DNA of 64,000 nucleotides from Pseudomonas sp. P5_109 (GTDB lineage Bacteria; Pseudomonadota; Gammaproteobacteria; Pseudomonadales; Pseudomonadaceae): NCBI RefSeq assembly GCF_034009455.1, contig NZ_CP125380.1, positions 675,501 to 739,500 of the forward strand, read 5' to 3'. Shown piece by piece: positions 56,709 to 64,000 of this stretch (position 1 is its first letter; each line of letters starts with the position of its first letter). The notes under the pieces were generated by a model. It saw only the letters and a program-made list of their open reading frames with translations, ran no database searches and was not told where the DNA came from. The position numbers and the translations under genes were made by a program.

Positions 56709-56763
56709 CTTCTTGTAGATAAGAAGCATTCCACAGGATCATGCCTTCAACCGGAGAACCATC

Positions 56764-57327
56764 ATGTTCCGCCGCTTTATTTTACTGGCAGTGGCTGTGC
56801 TGCTCAGCGCCTGCACCGCCAACCAGGTCAATCATGACTTCGACGCCAGCCGCGATTTTGCTGCCTATCGCAGCTGGACCTGGAAAGAACCCGCCCTGCA
56901 GTACCGTCCCGATGATCCACGGATCAAGAGCGACCTGACCGAACAGCGCATCCGTCAGGCGGTTGCCGATCAACTGGATCAGCGCGGTCTGCGCCCGGCT
57001 GCCGCAGGCGCCAAGGGCGATTTGAATGTACAGGCCTACCTGATTGTCGAAGAGCGCCAGCAACAGGTGACCACCAATTACGGCGGCGGCTGGGGTAACC
57101 CGTGGTATGGCTACTATGGCGCCCCCATGTATAACGAAACCCGTAGCGTCAGCTACAAAGTAGCGACCATCCAGATCGACCTGCTCGATGGCAAGGACGG
57201 CAAGCTGGTGTGGCGCGGCAGTGACGAGCAGATACTCAGCCGCACGCCGAACCCGACGGATCGGCGCGATGCCATCTGGGAAACGGTCACGCGGATATTG
57301 GCCAACTACCCACCGCACTCAACCTGA
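56764..57327 (+). CDS. DUF4136 lipoprotein 2
   Basis: 187 residues. Lipobox L-L-S-A-C-17. DUF4136 features: D-F-A-A-Y-R-S-W-T-W near 37, A-V-A-D-Q-L-D-Q-R-G-L near 72, and a Trp/Tyr/Gly-rich loop (YGGGWGNPWYGYYGAP). A paralogue of the gene just upstream, from an old tandem duplication. Confidence 0.9.
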   Translation: MFRRFILLAVAVLLSACTANQVNHDFDASRDFAAYRSWTWKEPALQYRPDDPRIKSDLTEQRIRQAVADQLDQRGLRPAAAGAKGDLNVQAYLIVEERQQQVTTNYGGGWGNPWYGYYGAPMYNETRSVSYKVATIQIDLLDGKDGKLVWRGSDEQILSRTPNPTDRRDAIWETVTRILANYPPHST

Positions 57328-57468
57328 TCCGCTAAATACTAACAATCATCCCACAGGGTTTTTTATTGTCTGCGCTGGCAAGTTGCCAGCAACCACCGCC
57401 ACCCTTGTCTACACTGCTGGTCACCCATGGAGGTTGCGCCCGGCTGTGTGCCGGCAAAGGAGTGCGCC

Positions 57469-59451
57469 ATGTCTCCCCGCCTGCAGTTTCGCGGCCCGGC
57501 CCGGCAACGGGGGGCGATCGGCCTGATGGCTGCTTTGACCCTGACCCTGGCGTTGGCATTCATGTTGTTGGTGGTCGATACCGGCAGGCTGTACCTGGAA
57601 AAACGCAGTTTGCAGCGCGTGGCCGACATGGCCGCGCTTGAAGCTGCAACACGGGGTGGCGACTGTTCCGCCAGCTCAACCGCGAACACCTATGCCACGG
57701 CCAGTGCACAACGAAATGGTTTCGCCATTCCCTCCACCGGGCGCGCGCTGGCTGTGGCGTGCGGCGCACTGACCCTTGATGCCAACAACCTTCGGGTATT
57801 CGGTGCAGACCCAAGCAAAAGCGAGGCTATTCGGGTTATCGCCAGCCATGTCGTGCAACAGAGTATTGCCGGCGGCATCGGCGCTTTGTTCGGCGGCGCA
57901 CCGGCGGGTTCAACGATGACGCTGAGCGCCACGGCGGTCGCTGCGCTGCCGCCACCCCTGGCTTCATTGACGATCCGCAGTACAGCCCTGACCTTCGATA
58001 CCAGCAAGGCCGCCATTACCAGTCTGCTTTTCGGGGGCTTGCTGGGGGGGAACGTCACTGTCAGTGCGGCGGGTTGGAACGGTTTGGTCAATACCAACAT
58101 CAGCCTGCTCGGCTACCTCGATCGGTTGAAAATTGACCTCGGCTTGACCGCCGCCGGCTACAACCAGGTTCTGGGCAATACAGTCAATGTCAGCCAGTTG
58201 ATCCAGACCGCCATCAACGTGCTGGACCCCACCAGCACACTTGGCGCAACCGCAACGATCGTCAGCCTGCAAGCACTGAAAGTGGCAGCGGGGACGACGT
58301 CCGTCGTGCTGGGCAATATGTTGCATGTTGAAAGTGGCACCGACATCTCGGCCCTTGCCGTGAATCTGAAAGCGTTCGATCTGGTCGAAGGGTTCGTGCA
58401 ACTGGCCAACAAGAAGAACGCCCTGGTCGCGAGCTTGCCGATCAACATTGCAGGGCTGGCGCAAATCACTGCACGGGTGCAGGTGATGGAGCCGCCGCAA
58501 CTGTCTGCCATCGGCAATCCGAAAAACGCGGCATTGGCCCCCTTGGGCCCCAACCGCATCTATGTGCGCACGGCTCAGGTCAAGACATTGCTGTCGATCA
58601 ACCTGCCCGTACTGGACGCCATCACGCCTCTGGTCAATGCCGTCATCAATCTCGTTGCGCCGTTGACCAATACCCTGAATGCATTGCTGCATCTGGACCT
58701 GGTGGGTGTTGTCAACTCATTGACCTGCGCGTTGCTCGTGCCGTGTGACACGCCGGAAATCAAGCTGTTGCCACCACCGATACGGATCGACGTGGCACTG
58801 GAAGCGGCTGGAGCCTGGAGTTATGTCACGGCTTACAGTTGCGTGAGTGCAACGAATAAAAGTCTGACGACCAACACCACCACCACGCTGATCGGATTGA
58901 AGATCGGGCAGATCAGCCCTGCCGATGTGTTTGGCTCACCCACAGTTCCACCCAGCAACAACGTCAATCCTCTGAAGGTCATTGATATCGGCGTGCAGAC
59001 CTGCCAACGGCTGCTGATCCTGCCGCCAACCTGTTACAACCACCAGCCCGGCGTTGGTGGTGGCATCGATATCATGGTCAACATCCCGATTGCTCAAAAT
59101 GCCAACATGTCCCACGTCTATTCAGCGCCGGCAGCGGCCAACCTGCCGGAGATCAATCAGCCACCGTTTTACTACGCCTTCACCACGACCAATATCGTCA
59201 ACAGCCTGAGCACCACCGTCAGCAACCTTGGCGTCAATATGTATGGGCCGTCGGGCAGTATCGTGGGTGGCTTGGGGGGCATTTTGAGTGATGTCAGTGC
59301 CGCGCTGGTCAATGCGATCAACACCGTACTCAGCCCGTTGCTGGACACATTGATCAACACGCTGCTGGCGAGCCTGGGGATCGACCTGAACAAAGTCGAG
59401 GTGGGTGCCAACCTCAGTTGTCACTCGGGACGCCCATCCCTGGTGATCTAG
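57469..59451 (+). CDS. tadG: TadG-like protein of the Tad/Flp pilus locus
   Basis: 660 residues from the ATG at 57469 with AAGGAG 7 nt upstream. The N-terminus R-Q-R-G-A-I-G-L-M-A-A-L-T-L is a TadE/G-type pseudopilin signal followed by one membrane span, then Y-L-E-K-R-S-L-Q-R-V-A-D-M-A-A-L-E-A-A, the typical TadG start. The long C-terminal part is Ala/Leu/Thr-rich and beta-like. It ends overlapping the pprA stop by 4 nt on the opposite strand. Position beside pprA/fppA/pprB supports the name. Confidence 0.85.
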   Translation: MSPRLQFRGPARQRGAIGLMAALTLTLALAFMLLVVDTGRLYLEKRSLQRVADMAALEAATRGGDCSASSTANTYATASAQRNGFAIPSTGRALAVACGALTLDANNLRVFGADPSKSEAIRVIASHVVQQSIAGGIGALFGGAPAGSTMTLSATAVAALPPPLASLTIRSTALTFDTSKAAITSLLFGGLLGGNVTVSAAGWNGLVNTNISLLGYLDRLKIDLGLTAAGYNQVLGNTVNVSQLIQTAINVLDPTSTLGATATIVSLQALKVAAGTTSVVLGNMLHVESGTDISALAVNLKAFDLVEGFVQLANKKNALVASLPINIAGLAQITARVQVMEPPQLSAIGNPKNAALAPLGPNRIYVRTAQVKTLLSINLPVLDAITPLVNAVINLVAPLTNTLNALLHLDLVGVVNSLTCALLVPCDTPEIKLLPPPIRIDVALEAAGAWSYVTAYSCVSATNKSLTTNTTTTLIGLKIGQISPADVFGSPTVPPSNNVNPLKVIDIGVQTCQRLLILPPTCYNHQPGVGGGIDIMVNIPIAQNANMSHVYSAPAAANLPEINQPPFYYAFTTTNIVNSLSTTVSNLGVNMYGPSGSIVGGLGGILSDVSAALVNAINTVLSPLLDTLINTLLASLGIDLNKVEVGANLSCHSGRPSLVI

Positions 59452-62189
59452 TCTGCCGGCACAATCGGCAGTTCGATGCAGAAGCGCGCGCCCTCGGTGG
59501 AGTTCCTGACGCTCAGTTTGCCGCCCATGTTCTCGACGATGCCGTAGCTCACCGACAGCCCCAGACCGGTGCCAACGCCGACCGGTTTGGTGGTGAAGAA
59601 CGGCTCGAAAATCCGCTCCAGCAAACGAGGGTCGATACCGCCGCCGTTGTCTTCGACCCACAGGCGTACCGAGTGCGTATCCCGTTCGGCGTACAGCGAA
59701 ATCCACGGCTTGAATCCGGGGTGTTTTTCGCGCTTGTCGAGCAGGGCATCCCGGGCATTGACCATCAGGTTGATCAGCACCTGTTCAAGCTGGTCGACGT
59801 AACCGCGCACCTGTACTTCAAAACCGGTCTCGCTGATGCGCAGGTCGACGCCTTTGCCGCGCATGCCCTCGGACAATAGCGACAGCGTGCCTTCGATGGC
59901 CTGGGCCGGGTTGAACGGTTGCTGTTCGATTTCCGAGCGGCGGCCGAACACCCGCATGTGGTCCACCACCCGCGCGGCGCGTTGCACCTGGGAATCGATG
60001 CGGGTGAGTTTGTCGATCAGGTAATCGACCTGCACATCGCCGTTGCTCAGGCGCTTGAGGACATTGACGATGGCCATGCGCATCACGTTCAACGGCTGGT
60101 TGATCTCATGGGCCAGGCCGGTGGCCATTTCACCGAGGGTGGCCATTTTCGCGCTTTGTGTGAGCTGCTGCTGCGAGCGCCGCACCTCGGTGTTGTCGCG
60201 CCCCACGGCCTGGATTTCGAGCAAGCGGCCCTGTTCATCGAACACCCCGCGATCGGACCAGACCCACCAGGCGTGTTCGCGGCCGGGCAGTTGCAGGTTG
60301 ATCTCGGCGGTGCTCACCGGGAACTCGGGGCTCAGTTGGCTCAGTCGTTGGGTGAACGCATCGCGCTGTTCCGCGGACATCCAGCTGCCCAGATTCACCC
60401 CCGGCAACTGCTCCGGCGCCAATTCCAGATACGTGGCCAACGGTCGGTTGCCGAAGGTCAGGGTCAGGTCGGGCAGGTAGCGGCAGATCATCGCCGGCGA
60501 ATCTTCCACCAGAATCCGGTAGCGTTCTTCACTCTGCCTGACCTGTTCGGTGGCCAGGGTCGCGTCCGTGACGTCCAGCCACAGGCCCACGGCTTCCACG
60601 GGCAAGCCGAGGTCGTCGCGCAACAACTTCGCTTCATCGAGCAGCCAGTGATAGTCGCCGCGACTGTCGCGCAACCGATAGCGGGCGCGCACCGAGCCTT
60701 CACGCAGCAACTGCCGGGTGCGCTCGAAATACTGCGGGCGGTCGTCGGGATGCACCCGTTCCACCAGCGTTCCGGGTGCGCAGTCGGCCAGGGTCCAGCC
60801 GAGCAGCGGCAACAGACTGTCGCTGAAGAACACCGGTTGCAATGCACCTTCGTCATAGCGCTGGACATAAATCACCGCCGGCGAGCTGGCGATCAGGTTG
60901 TCCAGGCGCGCATGGGCGGCGGCGGCGCTCTGCTGCTGATTCTTGATGTCACTGATGTCGAGCATGAAGCCCACCAGCCGACGGTTTTTCCCCACGCCCA
61001 GCGCCTGGCCCTGCAGGCGATACCAGACCGGTTCGGGGCCATCGTCGGGGCGATACAGGCGCACGCACGACAGCAGTGGCATGCCTGAGTCCTGCAAGTC
61101 TTGCAGGCCGATGCGCAGCTCTTCGCGGTCGGCGGGATACACCTGATCGAGCCAGTCCTGCACGGATAAACGTGACGTTCCAAGGTTCAGGGCCGTGGCC
61201 AGCGACGGTGCCAATTGCACCTCGTTGCTGTGGCTGAAAACTTCCCACCAGCCGGTGCCGAGCAGCGCTTGCAGCGATTCCAGGCGTTCCAGTTGCAGAT
61301 GATGACGATGCTCGCGCAGGCGTTCGAGCAAGGGGCTGGCGAGCGCGGCGGTGATTTGCAGCCAGTCGCGTTCAGTGACATCGGGGGCGCGTTGGGGCGC
61401 CGTGAAGAAACCGCACAGCAACCAGGCGACCACCCCTTGCGCATCGTGATAGGGCACGGCGAAGCCATCGGTATTGCCGAAAGTGTCTTGCAGGCGCGGG
61501 TGTTCACGCAGGGTCAGGTGCTGCGGTGCCGAGCCGCTCAAACTGTCCAGCCCCGTGCCCAGGCGTTGATCGTTTTGCCACAGTTGCGGTGCATCGAAGG
61601 CCGCGTAGTGCTGGTGAATCTGCCAACCCTGCTCCTGCTCATCGAGCAAGGCCAGGGCAATGCAGGGCACCTGAAAACGCTGGGCCAGGCTTTGCAGTTG
61701 TTCGCCCAGCACCTCGGGCAGGCGCGTCAGGCTGCACAGGCGCAGCTGTTCGGCGATTTGCATCGCCAGCACCTGGCATTGCTCTCGGTTGCGTGATTGC
61801 CGGCGTTCGAGCAACAAGTCGCCGATGTCGAGCATCTGCAACAGCCAGGCATCGGCCAAGGGTTGCACCCAGCCGCGCAAATGCAGCGGTGGACCGTTGA
61901 GGCTGTAGAAGTCCAGGTCCAGGGTTTGTCCCCGCCAGTCCGCCGGCGCACCTTCGATGACGAGGCTGCTGTGGGGCAACAGGAAGTCGAGCAGATGCGC
62001 TGCCTGCGCGCCGGGGCTTTGCTGCGCGAGCAGGTGCCGCAGCGGACCGCTCAGTTGAATGACACGCCCCCCGGCATCGAGCTGCATCTGCAAGCCGAAG
62101 CTGTGCACCCGCTGTGCCTCTTGCGGCTCCGGCGGAGGGGGCGGATGGCGGTTGAGCAGGCGCCCGAAGAGTTTGTCGCCGGCACTCAA
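59448..62189 (-). CDS. pprA: Sensor histidine kinase PprA
   Basis: 913 residues, cytoplasmic: a long N-terminal region with GAF-like part (~140-290), PAS/PAC repeats (~300-650) and a kinase core with H in [14 protein letters not shown] (~690), followed by N, G1 and G2 boxes ([24 protein letters not shown]). Partner of PprB in controlling Flp pili and biofilm traits in P. aeruginosa. The start is a TTG that overlaps the upstream pseudopilin stop; no SD is evident and the true start may be further in. Confidence 0.88.
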   Translation of the reverse strand: MSAGDKLFGRLLNRHPPPPPEPQEAQRVHSFGLQMQLDAGGRVIQLSGPLRHLLAQQSPGAQAAHLLDFLLPHSSLVIEGAPADWRGQTLDLDFYSLNGPPLHLRGWVQPLADAWLLQMLDIGDLLLERRQSRNREQCQVLAMQIAEQLRLCSLTRLPEVLGEQLQSLAQRFQVPCIALALLDEQEQGWQIHQHYAAFDAPQLWQNDQRLGTGLDSLSGSAPQHLTLREHPRLQDTFGNTDGFAVPYHDAQGVVAWLLCGFFTAPQRAPDVTERDWLQITAALASPLLERLREHRHHLQLERLESLQALLGTGWWEVFSHSNEVQLAPSLATALNLGTSRLSVQDWLDQVYPADREELRIGLQDLQDSGMPLLSCVRLYRPDDGPEPVWYRLQGQALGVGKNRRLVGFMLDISDIKNQQQSAAAAHARLDNLIASSPAVIYVQRYDEGALQPVFFSDSLLPLLGWTLADCAPGTLVERVHPDDRPQYFERTRQLLREGSVRARYRLRDSRGDYHWLLDEAKLLRDDLGLPVEAVGLWLDVTDATLATEQVRQSEERYRILVEDSPAMICRYLPDLTLTFGNRPLATYLELAPEQLPGVNLGSWMSAEQRDAFTQRLSQLSPEFPVSTAEINLQLPGREHAWWVWSDRGVFDEQGRLLEIQAVGRDNTEVRRSQQQLTQSAKMATLGEMATGLAHEINQPLNVMRMAIVNVLKRLSNGDVQVDYLIDKLTRIDSQVQRAARVVDHMRVFGRRSEIEQQPFNPAQAIEGTLSLLSEGMRGKGVDLRISETGFEVQVRGYVDQLEQVLINLMVNARDALLDKREKHPGFKPWISLYAERDTHSVRLWVEDNGGGIDPRLLERIFEPFFTTKPVGVGTGLGLSVSYGIVENMGGKLSVRNSTEGARFCIELPIVPAD

Positions 62190-62626
62190 AATTGCAGGCT
62201 CGCGCTAGCCGTAAGGGTCGCTGGCAGATTCGGCACCTGACCGATGCCCGGCAGGTTCAGGAACGGGATGGCGGCTTTGATTTTATTGGTGGGGTAACTG
62301 ATGCGGACTGTCAGCAACCCGCTTACAAACGTGACGGTGGCATCGGTGGCGGTATTGAAATTCAGGGCCGGCGGAATCCAGGCCGTTTGCGTGGTCAGTT
62401 CCGTTTTCGCGCGGGCGATCAGCGCGGCAGCGTAACCGGGGGTGGACGGATCCAGCGCGACGCTGCGGCGCACGGCTTCGGCGGTCGACTGGTTGAACGA
62501 CTGCATCAACAACAGCGGCAGGCTGTAGCTGATGATGGCGTAGAACACGCCGAAAAAAATGATGAACACCAGGGCGAATTCAATCGCGGCGGCACCTTTT
62601 TGTTTGTGGGGGAGGCTGGCTTTCAT
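62186..62626 (-). CDS. TadE-like pseudopilin
   Basis: 146 residues from the ATG at 62626 (MKASLPHKQKGAAAIEFALVFIIFF); a GTG 8 codons earlier is possible. K-G-A-A-A-I-E-F-A-L is the TadE signature processed by the prepilin peptidase; one membrane span follows. It overlaps pprA by 4 nt and corresponds in position to PA4294. Confidence 0.88.
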   Translation of the reverse strand: MKASLPHKQKGAAAIEFALVFIIFFGVFYAIISYSLPLLLMQSFNQSTAEAVRRSVALDPSTPGYAAALIARAKTELTTQTAWIPPALNFNTATDATVTFVSGLLTVRISYPTNKIKAAIPFLNLPGIGQVPNLPATLTASASLQF

Positions 62627-62701
62627 GAGTGTGTCTACCCTGACCAACACTGTGTAATGTCAGCATAGAATCATTCAGCCAAAACGGACGGTTTTTACCG
62701 A

Positions 62702-63172
62702 ATGCAGAGCTTTGTCCTACTGATCTGGCTGGCACTGTGTGCCGCGCAGGATGCCCGGCAACGGCACATTGCCAATGGCCTGACCCTGGGTGCTGGCGCC
62801 CTGGCCCTGGCCTGGTTGCTGTGGAGCGGCACGACCTGGCTGGGTGCCGAGGCGCAACAGGGCGGCTGGGCGTTGTTACTGGCCCTGGGCTTCACGCTAC
62901 CTGGCTATTCGATGAAGCGCCTGGGCGGCGGCGACGTGAAACTCATGGCCGCGCTGGGTCTTGCGACGGACGGTATGCACGTGCTCGGTACGTTTATTGG
63001 CGCCGGATTGGCCAGTGTTTTCTGGCTGCTGCTGGCGCCAAGAGTCTGGCTTCATATGAGTCAAGGGCTTAGAACCCATCTTTTTTATATGGCGCCTGAA
63101 ATGTCAAAGAAGCAGCCGTTTGCACCGTTCGTGCTGGTGGGGCTGATGCTGACATTGGCCTGGCTCCACTAG
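62702..63172 (+). CDS. fppA: Type IV prepilin peptidase FppA (TadV/CpaA)
   Basis: 156 residues, short aspartic membrane protease without the methylase domain. Catalytic residues D17 (C-A-A-Q-D-A-R-Q-R-H-I-A-N) and D78 (L-G-G-G-D-V-K-L-M) are present, with four to six membrane spans. It cleaves the Flp prepilin and Tad pseudopilins. Divergent from the TadE-like gene across about 75 bp. Confidence 0.93.
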   Translation: MQSFVLLIWLALCAAQDARQRHIANGLTLGAGALALAWLLWSGTTWLGAEAQQGGWALLLALGFTLPGYSMKRLGGGDVKLMAALGLATDGMHVLGTFIGAGLASVFWLLLAPRVWLHMSQGLRTHLFYMAPEMSKKQPFAPFVLVGLMLTLAWLH

Positions 63173-63286
63173 TCGGCCCTTTTATGTACAGAGCCTGAAA
63201 CTACGTCTACTTTTCAGACAGCAGGTGTACAGCCGGTGGCTGTCGGTGAGGGACGGGTCAACCTTTGGCCTGACAGGGAGTTACAC

Positions 63287-64000
63287 GTGAGCAAGTTTAC
63301 TTCGGCAGTAAAAGTCCTTGTGGTCGACGATGCGCCATTGATCGTTGAAGAGCTTTGCGAGTTTCTGGAGGGCAAAGGTTACCGTTGTGTTCCCTGCGAG
63401 TCGGGCCATCAGGCGATCGAGCGTTTCAACGAGGACCTCGATATCGGCCTGGTCCTGCTGGACTTGCACATGCCTGGCATGGATGGCCTTGAGCTGATGC
63501 AGGAGCTGCAGCGGCTTTCGGGCAAGCACCGGGCGTTCGAGGCGATCATGCTCACCGGGTGCGCCGACAAGCAGGACGTGATCAAGGCCCTGCGCGCGGG
63601 TGTTGCCGACTATTACCAGAAGCCAATCGATCTGAATGAGTTGCTCGAAGGTTTGCAACGTCAGGAAGTGGCCCTGCAGGAGAAGCACAAGAACCTGCAG
63701 TTGGGGCATTTGAATCAGAAGCTGCAGTATTTGTCCGAGTCGATCGATGATCTGTATCAGGACCTGGACAAGGTTCGGCGGGGACCGCAAGCGGGTGACC
63801 GGGGTGTTGCCGAGGTTGATGCAGTGGAGATTCCGGCGATTTTCAATCAGCTGTCACCGCGGCAACTGGAGGTGGCGCAGTTGGTGGGCAAGGGGCAGAC
63901 CAATTATCAGATTGCCTGTGAGTTGGGGATTACCGAGAACACGGTGAAGTTGTATGTGTCGCAGGTGTTGCGGTTGACGCATATGCATAATCGGACGCAG
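63287..64000 (+). CDS. pprB: Response regulator PprB, 3' end outside window
   Basis: Starts at GTG 63287 with GGGAG 7 nt upstream and is open for 238 codons to the window edge. Receiver domain (V-L-V-V-D-D-A-P near 9; phospho-acceptor in L-L-D-L-H-M-P-G; K in Y-Q-K-P), a helical linker, then a LuxR-type HTH (L-S-P-R-Q-L-E-V-A-Q-L-V-G-K-G-Q-T-N-Y-Q-I-A). PprB activates the tad/flp locus. About 35-40 residues are probably missing. Confidence 0.9.
   Translation, partial: MSKFTSAVKVLVVDDAPLIVEELCEFLEGKGYRCVPCESGHQAIERFNEDLDIGLVLLDLHMPGMDGLELMQELQRLSGKHRAFEAIMLTGCADKQDVIKALRAGVADYYQKPIDLNELLEGLQRQEVALQEKHKNLQLGHLNQKLQYLSESIDDLYQDLDKVRRGPQAGDRGVAEVDAVEIPAIFNQLSPRQLEVAQLVGKGQTNYQIACELGITENTVKLYVSQVLRLTHMHNRTQ

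Overview
The window is chromosomal DNA of a fluorescent Pseudomonas (P. fluorescens group). Three things support this: high-GC coding sequence, abundant Pseudomonas-type paired REP elements, and a gene order from retS to speA that, from memory, follows the PAO1 map: retS-purD-purH-fis-dusB-(DUF3426)-prmA-accC-accB-aroQ-dsbD-MCP-gcbA-(DUF2333)-NUDIX-sui1-speA. No rRNA, tRNA, CRISPR array, IS element or phage gene was found.

Layout. 1-750 is the 3' end of an unknown gene. 769-6475 is the urea ABC transporter urtABCDE on the minus strand, with a convincing sigma-54 promoter at 6541-6556. 6532-8405 holds a decayed tandem duplication: two paralogous small exported proteins, plus a 97-bp fossil of urtA and a second copy of the sigma-54 promoter. 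8393-11144 is a metal-chelate type ABC transporter. 11307-16497 is a copper-linked cluster (DUF2946, PCu(A)C chaperone, DUF2946, OprC-like TonB receptor, PepSY membrane protein). 16756-24320 holds two divergent cobalamin (corrin ring) operons: cobK-cbiD-cobL on the minus strand and cobG-cobH-cobI-cobJ on the plus strand.

24357-27021 is an AT-rich accessory island of three unrecognised genes. Read by eye, all three proteins look like divergent members of one family: a shared N-terminal helix/Trp motif and an ungapped C-terminal module ending in Y-[AT]-E-x-K followed by a 19-21 residue tail. This is the best candidate here for an undescribed system.

27040-50660 is conserved core: marC, the RetS hybrid kinase, purine synthesis, dusB-fis, fatty-acid and aromatic synthesis genes, disulfide reductase dsbD, a chemoreceptor, the diguanylate cyclase GcbA and arginine decarboxylase. 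50892-53008 is an orphan type VI pair: a minimal VgrG with a Cys-rich tail and a DUF4123 adaptor, with no effector beside it. 53025-57327 carries a MATE exporter, a small membrane protein, a MazG-like protein, cmoM and two DUF4136 lipoproteins. 57469-64000 is the regulatory end of a Tad/Flp pilus locus (tadG, pprA, a TadE-like pseudopilin, prepilin peptidase fppA, and the start of pprB, cut by the window end).

Both strands are densely used and most intergenic gaps over 80 bp carry a REP pair. Gene starts were often moved inward from the longest frame because the extra N-termini read through REP elements. All family assignments come from reading motifs; no database search was run.
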